From Cryptomeria japonica (taxonomy: Eukaryota > Streptophyta > Pinopsida > Cupressales > Cupressaceae), in contig NC_081406.1 in NCBI RefSeq assembly GCF_030272615.1, positions 231,560,396 through 231,624,395 of the forward strand: a stretch of 64,000 bases of DNA, given 5' to 3'. Positions 56,331 through 64,000 of this stretch are shown piece after piece (the first letter of the stretch is position 1; each line of letters begins with the position of its first letter). Made by a program: the position numbers and the translations under genes. The notes beneath the pieces were generated by a model, which did not search any database, was not told the DNA's origin, and saw nothing but the letters and a program-made list of their open reading frames with translations.

Positions 56331-57760
56331 AATGGGAATACACGATTAAGTTCAAAGATGACTCAAATATCTTTTATGACATCAATTGACACTCACAATG
56401 GCGTAACACAATCCAAAACAATAAAACATAGCATAATTCCAAAGATGAACAACTCAAACCATTAGCAAAACTCTCCCAACATAACACAATAAACTTATAT
56501 ACAACAATCTGAATATATAGAAGACAATACATGGTGAAACATAGACACAGACTCCTAGCAATACAATAATCAAAAATCATAATAAGAAGAAGAATACATA
56601 CAGTCTGCTACAAGAAACACAAATACGGACCACGTCTAAGATAATACACAAAACACAAAACAAAGATCCCCAAAAGTCCATTACCGACAATCCATATACA
56701 AAATAAAATCACAATGATGCTAAAGAACAAAAACTAAATCTTAATCATACAGCAATCATCTTTTCACAAGCATGATGAAGACAATATTTTCAAATTTAAA
56801 ATACAAATAAGGTATTCAATCTCCAACCTAGAATTTTTGAAGTAATGGACAAAAGAAAGTTGTAGAAGAGCAATCCACTGCTTCAATTCAACCAAGACCA
56901 ACTCCAACCTTCACACATACCCAAAAAACTCCATTTCAAGCCAAAGCAATAAAAATTCAATAAAATCTACAATCAAGCAACCTCCCAAAAAATATATATA
57001 TATATATATATAACCCATCACAATCGACTCCATATAATGAAAAATATAGTAAATTTTACCAACCATCACGACAAATGAAATAAAATATAATAAAATAATA
57101 ATATCTCCAAATCCAATAATCGCAACCAATAGCAAAAGAGGGTAAGTAAGATAAATAATTACCAAATGAGTAAAATATTAAATACTAAATAAATAAACCA
57201 ATAACCAATAAATAAATAAATCAAATACCATAATATAAAAGACTCAATTAAATATAAGCCCAAAAAAAAATATCAACATATAATAAACCCTCAATAATAA
57301 AATACAAAAAATATTAAATATTAAGACCAATCATTAATTTTAATTTTGTTATTATTAAACTATATAAATCAATTAATTAATAATTAATAGTTTGATTAAT
57401 AAAATAACCAAATCTCCACAAGACATCCCAAAATAGGGATCACATAAAATAACACATGATGCCTAACAAGGCAACTCTAGCCACGACACCAAAACTAACA
57501 ATGTACCAACTAAGCCTAGTGTGTAGAAGGAACTCATGTCATCTCCAATCAACTTGCCATTGGGATTAGAGACACGCTCAGACCTATGAGACCAGGTGGA
57601 GTTAATGTCTAGTACCTACAATCGTGTGATCACCAATATCCACAACACAACATACATATTGCATATAACATAAAATAATCAGACAAGTGAAATAGAGTCG
57701 CGACATCACACCTAACTCATATGTGAGTGGTATAATATCATCTCTTCCATGAATACAATG

Positions 57761-59105
57761 TGTAGTCACATAAATCTGTCCATTTTAATTAAATAAATAT
57801 TTGATATTTATTTGATTAAAAACCCACTAGCCAATGGTTAATTAAATTAACATTTAATTAATTCATCTTCAAATCATTCTCCTATTAATTAAATAAATTA
57901 TTCAATTTGTTTTAATTAATTCATTAAACCAAATTCACAATCAATTAAATGAATAAATTCTATTTATTTCATTTAACCCCCTTTCCTTTTTTAAATAAAA
58001 CATTTATTTAAATCATTAAAATCCCCCCCACTTGCATTCTCCTAAAAATGCAAGTGGCACCTATTTGTTGAAATAAATGAATTTTATTTTAATAAAAATT
58101 CTATTTTCCCTCACCCACCAAACCCACCTGCAATCATAAATCCCCTTCTAGACTCTTCTAACCCCTTCCTAATTAGCCTAATCCATCCCCTAAATATTTT
58201 CACATTCCTAAGCAACTTGAAGTCACTTCTCAAAAACTCCAAAGTCTTTGAAAAGCATTTAAGGATTTATGTCTTCAAATGGTTAACCTATAAAGTCTTC
58301 CAAACCATTAAAGGCTCTTACATAACCATTTATGGTTAAATCCACTTGCACCCATGGTTAGAGACTTTGACCCCTAACTCAACCTTCATCTTTACCCTTG
58401 CTTATTAATTAACCCTTGCACAAGAGTTTACCCCTTTGGATAAAAGCTTTATCCAATGGATGACTCTAACCCAACCTTAACCTTACCCCCTAGAGTAACC
58501 CTCGGGTCATGTCAAGCATTTAATGCTTCTTCCCTCTCCCCTCAGCCCATCTCATGTTGACATTTGTTATCCTAGGATTGGGTTGAAAGCCTTCACATGG
58601 ATCTTAAGCCTTTCAATCCTAACCCTTGTTGATATTACTCAATCTCAACCATCCATTGCTCTATTTTACCTATAAATAGAGCTCATTTCTTCATAATCCA
58701 GATCCTGAAAAACTTGCATGCATTTAACTTATAGCAAAATCTAGAGAGTATTTAGCATAATTCACTTTGGTCTAAAATTAATCTTAGTTAGTTACATAAT
58801 ATCTCATTTCTTAGCTTGTTCATGTTTGCATTTTCATGAGCATTTACTTCATACTCTTGAATCTCCATAAGACATCCAAAAATACTGCAAAAAGCTATTG
58901 AGAGCTACACTCATTTGGGAACTTGGAGATGAGAGGAGCAAGGGAGAGCTAATGGCGTAGGGAGCATCATGAGTGAAGTCTTAATGTTTATTGGTTTTAA
59001 TCTCTCATATGCTTCTATGCTTAATCTTTCTTGATAATGTTTTTTAATGGTTTAGTTCTATGTTAATTTGACTAACCCCCGGACTAACCGTTTTATGGTG
59101 TTACA
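57761..59105 (+). mobile_element. Element C 5' LTR
   Basis: The 1345-bp LTR runs from TGTAGTCAC to GTGTTACA, a standard TG...CA with TGTA/TACA inverted ends. A TATAAATAGAGCTC box near 58671-58684 matches the promoter-like box of element B LTRs. The left edge is confirmed by the break in alignment with the 3' LTR of element A at 13343. Confidence 0.88.
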
Positions 59106-59107
59106 TT

Positions 59108-59123
59108 TGGTGAACCCGACATG
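59108..59123 (+). other. Element C primer-binding site region
   Basis: TGGTGAACCCGACATG begins two bases after the LTR, in the expected position for a tRNA-complementary PBS. It differs from the TGGCGCC type used by element B, so the two relatives appear to prime from different tRNAs. The tRNA is not assigned. Between 59124 and 60580 the leader is non-coding, with a poly-A run near 60078. Confidence 0.75.
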
Positions 59124-60579
59124 AATCATGCATGCAATTGCTGACATCTTTCTTGATTGATTTTAATCCATGTGTTAATGATATTAGATTGAGTTCCCTC
59201 TATCTAATTTTGCATAGTCAATTTGTATAAAGCATCAGTTGGTTTTGCTACCAACAACACACTGTAACCATTGTATATGCTCTAACACAACTGTTGCGTA
59301 TCATATTCCTAAGCTCTCACTACAGTAAGGGTTGTGGAGTCGATTCACACATCTTTTTTTGTGTGTGCATTTTATGCCATCAGAGCATTCTATGAGATGA
59401 GATCTCTTTGAAGCATTATATCAAAAAAATTCCATGAGATGATGTACGGCTAGATTTATGTTTGTTTGTTTTTCAAGCTATCAAATCATCACAGGTGAAG
59501 TCCAGAGTCACGTAATACAGTGAAGTCGAGAGTCACCCAATCTTTATGTTTTACAAGCTAATATTTACTGGATGTCCATACCCAGTTCCAAAGCTCCCAT
59601 TCAACACTATGCACATACAGGGAGGACACTGACAAAGATCAGTCAAATCGGCCTTGCACCTGCCAATAGAATTTGCTTAAAATTTTGAAAAGTTTTGTTC
59701 AAAATTACTTTTGTACTTATCCAGCAACATTGCATTCCAGGAGACATCATCTCTGTCAAGCATTCTGTAAAATAGCGATTGTAAAATTTTAGCTTCTACC
59801 CTTGCCAATAGCATTTGCTTGAAAGTTTCTAACGCAGATAATCATAATCGCAATCCAAACAATGACGTCTCTTTGAGGCATTCTGCCAAAAGCAGAACTT
59901 AGTCATGCCTCTCCATTAAGTCTCCTGAAGCCTCCTACAACCCACGTATTTTCATAAGGGTGATGGAAAAAGTTCACGTACAGGAGGGGTGTTGCCCAAA
60001 TTACATTTGTTTGAATGTGTTTAAAGCTCTTTCAACAAATCCATTTTAGACATATCCTGCAAAAGCTTCTTAAACCAAAAAAAAAAAAAAAGATAAAAAG
60101 TGGAAGCCTTTTTCAAAGCCCACGTGGGCGGGGGTGTACTATTTCCTTTACTTTTTTTTTTTAGAATAGCTTTTATAATAGTTTGTAAAAATAGTTTTTA
60201 ATTAGTTTCTTTTGATTAGTTTCTTTTATTTAGTTAGTTTTTTATTTTTTTAATTGGTTAGTTTTATTTTATTTTTTAAATTAGTTTTTAAACTTAAGTT
60301 TATTAATTAGTTTTTAAATTTTAGTTTGGTAGTTAAGTTTTGTTCTTTTATTTAGATTTTTTTAATTTTAGGTCTAATTTTGGTAAGTGTGATTAGATTA
60401 TTATTTGGCAACATGTTAATTTGTTCGATAGTATCAATCTATTTTTTTCTTTAGAGACTAATTTTGGGTTTACAACTTGTGCAGGACATCAAGGAGCGTT
60501 TCTCTAACACATAGCTTGTAGGTTTTTGGGTAGACTTTCAACTTTACAAATCTTGTTTTTTGGTTAACATGTTTTAATA

Positions 60580-60960
60580 GTACAAATGGATCAATCCTAG
60601 GATAGGCATTCACATTGTGCAATCTTGGCTAAAAAGAACATTCACATCTTGCAATATCGGTTAAAAGAAACAATCACATTGTCATTTTGCTACAATCTTG
60701 GGTAAAAAGAACAAACACATCTTGCCATATGGACTCAAATGAACAATCACACATTGCAATCTTGGCTAAAATGAACATTCACATCTTGCAATATGGGCTA
60801 AAAAGAACAATCAACTTGTTATTTTTCAAGTTTAAAAAGAACAATCATTTTACAAATCTTGGATAAAACGAACACCATGGTTGTTGGAGCAACATCTCCA
60901 AGTAGCAAATAGATCACATTGCGATGATGGGTTAAAAAGAACAAGTGTCTTTTGTGTTTG
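60580..60960 (+). repeat. Leader repeats of element C (GGNTAAAAAGAACAATCACAT)
   Basis: About eight copies of a 35-45 base unit, combining TTGCAATCTTGG or TTGCAATATGGG with CTAAAAAGAACAATCACATC, are arranged in tandem. The TAAAAAGAAC core is the same as in the element B leader. A conserved hairpin sits within the last part. The stretch from 60960 to 61800 is leader with no supportable gene. Confidence 0.75.
60870..60905 (+). promoter_or_regulatory. Conserved leader hairpin (element C)
   Basis: Stem TTGGAG (60884-60889), loop CAACAT, stem CTCCAA (60896-60901). The surrounding GAACACCATGGTTG and AGTAG match the block in element B (24963-24998) nearly base for base. Confidence 0.6.
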
Positions 60961-61807
60961 GCACGCTTGTGCAAAGTTTTTCAAGTGGTCCTACTTCTAA
61001 CACACACTATCCTCTCCCTTGGCTTTTTTGGTCCTAGGTGCAAGAGAAAAGTGTTAGTAACACTCAAAGTTTCTATTTTTAAGAGAGGCCTGCCAAGAGA
61101 CACATCACTCTTGGGAATGACCTCGTGCGGTAAATCCTTCGAGCCGCTATAAAAATCAGGTGTGAGCAAAAGTTGTAACCTTGGGTATAGTTGTTCCTAT
61201 AGTGTAACTTGCTGAAAGGACAAATGGGCCCCACCACAAGTTACAAGGCTCTTAAGTGAGTCACTGCAGAATGAACTTATGTCCAAAAACATCAAAAATT
61301 ACTAAACACCTTTATGTTGTAGCTCGCCCGTTCTATTAATTGATCATATTTGTGATAAATTCAATGCAAGAGCATAGATGGTTTTGCTCCCAAGATACTC
61401 ACCATACATATTTCCTTGAGTAGAAACATAGCTTTTTGAAAGGCTACTTATAGCCTGATAAAAGTGGCAACTCCCCCATCATAGGGATCATCTATTTGTT
61501 ATGCTCGTGCAAAACTTAGTATATCGCATTCTTACCTACCATGGCGGGATTCATAAGGTATGTAGTACCAAAGTTGAAGAAATATCAAGATGTGGGCTGA
61601 AATTATCACAACTAGCCATTTGACCTTAGGGAAAAAGTGTGTTTGAAGTGTCTTCATTTTGTGTCAAGACCAGTGATAAATTGAGCCGACTTCAGGCTTT
61701 TTGGAAAAACATACTCAAAAACATTTGAAAAGAAAGGGTCATAAAAGTCCAAAGATTGGGTTGATTTAGACCCACACTTATTTGTGCCTTTTTGAGGCAA
61801 CATTCTT

Positions 61808-62332
61808 GTGTTTGTGTTGCTTGCTTTATTTTCTTGTCAAAGAAAAATCAAAAATCAATTCCAAAACAAGTATTCATCCAACGCAAAACAATTTCAAATA
61901 CCAGCAAAAGATCAAAAACGAAGTGCAAACAACAATGTCTCAAACTATATGACCATCCTTCACATTTTAAGAAGGAATAATCTTCATCAACATGTCAATT
62001 TGAAGAAAAGGCCATTGAGCTCAAAGGCTTGTATCAAAAGAAGGAGATTTTTCTATCTCAATAGACAAATCTTTGTCTCACATAGAGCCTTCTTACGTCA
62101 CATGCGTCTATATCTTCAAGGAAAATCTAACGATTTTGATCAAGAGTCTTTAAACCACAGAGATGTTAATCAATATAGAGCTTTGAGTTATCATAAAAAC
62201 AAAGGAGGCAAAATCAATCCTGACTTATTTCCAAACATTTGCATCACATACAATGTAGCTCGGGAAGAACCACCAACTCCCGAAAGAGAAGAGGAAGAAT
62301 TTGTCCCATACGTAACACAAAGTTTTTATTGA
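61808..62332 (+). CDS. Extra ORF upstream of gag in element C (ORF0-like)
   Basis: An open frame of 174 codons; the first in-frame start codon is at 61808 but the conserved part begins near 'HILRRNNLHQHVNLKKR' (about residue 50), so the true start is unsure. 'FYLNRQIFVSHRAFLRHMRL' and 'YLQGKSNDFDQESL' follow, then 'GGKINPDLFPNICITYNVAR' and an acidic tail 'PPTPEREEEEFVPY'. The element B copy matches these in order but is broken, whereas this one is open. It is Arg/His/Lys-rich in the middle and acidic at the end. I know no family for it. It lies about 430 bases upstream of gag. Confidence 0.65.
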   Translation: MFVLLALFSCQRKIKNQFQNKYSSNAKQFQIPAKDQKRSANNNVSNYMTILHILRRNNLHQHVNLKKRPLSSKACIKRRRFFYLNRQIFVSHRAFLRHMRLYLQGKSNDFDQESLNHRDVNQYRALSYHKNKGGKINPDLFPNICITYNVAREEPPTPEREEEEFVPYVTQSFY

Positions 62333-62762
62333 AGTCAACATTTCATCCATTCTCACATTCACACATCAATCCATTCCAACTCTCAAAACATAAAGAGGTC
62401 TTGTCCTAAGTTATTTTTAGTAATTGCTTGAATCAAACACAAAACATATCACTTTTTAGAGTGTCTCTACATCTAGGATAAACTCATCCTAAGAGACATT
62501 TCTACGTAGGTTAAAACTAGTGTATGAGTGCATCCTCTCATTACTAGGTAGCTTGGTCTATAACACATCTCAGATCTCTCTACACCTTATCATATCAAAC
62601 ATTGTCAACAAACACACCAAGCAATTCTTAGAAGGACTTTTATAACATCTACCTTTAGTGTTAGAGATCCATATGTTAAACACTTCACCAAACCTTTATC
62701 TCTCATTTCATCATCAACTCATCATCATTTTCATCAAACTTCAACAAAAACTTTCAAACAAA

Positions 62763-64000
62763 ATGCCTCACACCAGATCAAGGACTAGACAACTTGAGAT
62801 CGAAGAGGAAGAGGAGGAAAATCTCAAGGAATTCCAAGAAGCCCTTGAAGGAAATGCCAATGATGAAAATCCTAGTACTCCTACTCTTGAAGCAATAGAA
62901 AGGGCACAACACAACCCTCTCTTTAATCGAATTTTTGATGAAATACTCAGGAGCAACGCCGACGCTCACTTTTTAAGACTTGCCCAAGAGGGAGCTAAAC
63001 TCCCCCCTGATTTTGATACTGCACAACTAAGACAAGCATCGGAACACCAAAGTCGTAATGAGGATGAAAGAGGTCGAGATCACATTAGATACAAACTTCA
63101 TCAAGGAAACCCCCCACCTCCTCCTCCTCCAAATGACATTAACATGTTGAGGCAACAAGTCGAGAATCTCGCCCAACAACTTCATAGTGGTGTGAAAACA
63201 AACCAGTTTTCACTTAATGATATTTGTCCCTATCCCTTTGATAGGAATCTACATATGCCACCTTTTCCACGAGGGTTTGAAACACCTAAGTTCAAAAAGT
63301 ATCAAGGAAAAGGAGACCCTCGCGATCATGTTAGAGAATTTCATTCAACTTGCCTAGAAGTGGCATATGAGAACACATACCTAATGCGACTTTTTCCCCA
63401 AAGTTTAGGAGGGACAACCACTTCATGGTTTTCCCGTCTACTAGGCAGCATTAGGACATTCGAAGAACTGGTCCAGAAATTCCTTGCACATTACTCACAT
63501 AACATTGAACGTGATATTACCATGGTCGATCTATGTAACACTAAGCAAAAACCAGGAGAGCTATTTTTTCAATTTTCTTACAACGATGGCGTCAAATGTC
63601 TAGCAGATGTTCTCTTCAGTTACCTGAACAAGAATTAGTGGAAATATTTATTTCCAACTTGAACAAAGAAATGGAATTCCACCTAGACATGAAAGTCACA
63701 GAGTCCTTTAACGACATGATCACCAAAGGTTTAAAATGTGAACGGAACCTCATCAAAAAGGGGCTTATCAAAATCTACAATGAACCAAAAGATTCTCCTC
63801 ACTCGTGCTTCAACAGTGATAAACCTAAATTTTGGAATAAAAACAAAAACATTGTTAATGACAGGGTTGTGGATGCAAGAACTATCAAGAGTGCACAACC
63901 TGTGGTCCGATTTGCGGGGCAAAACCCCCCTCCTAAGACCAACACGGTTCCTCCCCCACCAAATCAAGGATGCAATGTTCAGCAAGAAGAACAAAGGCAA
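62763..64000 (+). pseudogene. Element C gag, one frameshift, running off the window
   Basis: The ATG at 62763 gives 'MPHTRSRTRQLEIEEEEEEN', a plausible gypsy gag start. 'RIFDEILRSNADAHFLRLAQ' follows, then a Pro-rich turn, 'ICPYPFDRNLHMPPFPRGFE' and 'YQGKGDPRDHVREF' (63225-63345), and the capsid part through 'TMVDLCNTKQKPGELFF'. Near 63570 the frame shifts, and the frame ending at 63638 gives way to one that stays open to 64000 ('ELVEIFISNLNKEMEFHLDM', 'NPPPKTNTVPPPPNQG'). Apart from that single shift, which may be decay or an assembly error, the gene looks intact and younger than that of element B. Confidence 0.88.

Larger units (their letters stand above)
37299..57760 (-). mobile_element. 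Element A 5' LTR, interrupted three times and unfinished
   Basis: It starts TGTAATGTCTGCC next to the PBS and aligns with the 3' LTR in four pieces: 37299-38036, 50023-50105, 53849-54621 and 55723-57760. The breaks are the hAT, a solo LTR and a 1.1-kb LTR-like insert. At 57761 element C begins, so the last 340 or so bases (equivalent to 13343-13680) are presumably beyond the window. The (TA)n expansion at 37547-37652 and the loss of one 100-bp unit near 57250 are private to this copy. Confidence 0.85.
9677..64000 (-). mobile_element. Element A: Ty3/gypsy chromovirus-like element, host of all later insertions
   Basis: Minus-strand order from right to left is 5' LTR (from 37299), PBS, gag, zinc knuckle, protease, reverse transcriptase, RNase H, integrase with chromodomain-like C-terminus, polypurine tract and 3' LTR (ending at 9677). 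This domain order is Ty3/gypsy; the integrase tail and the very long LTRs fit the Tekay/Del group of chromoviruses, which is inference. Removing the nested insertions restores colinearity at each junction. The 5' LTR is incomplete because element C interrupts it at 57761 and runs off the window. A hand comparison of the first 240 bases of the two LTRs shows roughly one difference in ten, so A is clearly older than B. Confidence 0.88.
57761..64000 (+). mobile_element. Element C: gypsy element, 5' part only
   Basis: A plus-strand element begins at 57761 in the element A 5' LTR and runs past the window end. It has a 5' LTR, PBS, a leader with repeats and hairpin, an extra ORF and gag. Its LTR start (TGTAGTCACATAAATCTGTCC) resembles that of element B, and both gag and the extra ORF are homologous to those of B, so the two are members of one lineage. 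Whether pol is present lies outside the view. The target duplication would be caatg if conventional. Confidence 0.88.

Noticed and set aside
1..64000. tRNA, rRNA or other structural RNA genes
   Set aside because: No cloverleaf with intact internal promoter boxes was seen; tRNA-complementary strings are retroelement primer-binding sites.

Overview
The window looks like repeat-dense intergenic DNA from a large plant nuclear genome. It is AT-rich, has no convincing host gene and no RNA gene, and almost all of it is transposable elements. Plant origin rests on the Ty3/gypsy chromovirus-like pol, the Athila/Tat-like gag, the Ty1/copia gag-protease, an antisense plant mobile domain (PMD) gene and a plant-style hAT. 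A gymnosperm seems likely from the sheer depth of old, decayed nesting, but that is inference and the species cannot be named.

Region 1 to 9676: an AT microsatellite, a truncated Ty1/copia element on the minus strand (gag, zinc knuckle, protease, primer-binding site, 5' LTR), two unrecognised decayed reading frames, one copy of a MITE-like inverted-repeat element, several small tandem duplications and the start of a gypsy-type LTR.

Region 9677 to 64000 is essentially one huge nested stack. The host layer is element A, a minus-strand Ty3/gypsy chromovirus-like element with about 4-kb LTRs. Its 3' LTR is at 9677-13680, its pol and gag run from 13700 to 22547, its PBS is at 37285-37296, and its 5' LTR starts at 37299 and is still unfinished at 57760. 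Later insertions in A, mostly bounded by target-site duplications (TSDs) that I can read, are: a solo LTR in integrase (14587-15513); a solo LTR in reverse transcriptase (17214-20121) that itself contains another solo LTR (18196-19883); a MITE in gag (21821-22109); element B in the 5' leader (22574-37145); and, in the A 5' LTR, a 12-kb hAT transposon (38037-50022), a 3.7-kb solo LTR (50106-53848), a 1.1-kb LTR-like element (54622-55722) and element C (57761 to beyond the window).

Element B (plus strand, two 1440-bp LTRs, TSD gaaac) encodes an extra small ORF, gag, protease and a G-patch. It has no reverse transcriptase or integrase; that space holds an antisense PMD gene, partly tandem-duplicated. 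Element C (plus strand, only its 5' part in view) is a relative and shares the extra ORF and a leader hairpin with B.

The hAT has an 8-bp TSD, diverged terminal inverted repeats, a transposase with four in-frame stops but no frameshift, and three further coding segments of unknown function. These include one short ORF that is still open and one gene of about 4 kb with a G-patch and coiled coil. The least familiar material is the hAT cargo, the extra ORF upstream of gag shared by B and C, the conserved leader hairpin, and arrays of a TAGCGCAT-like word that lie in inverted orientation at the two ends of B and recur in the LTR of A.
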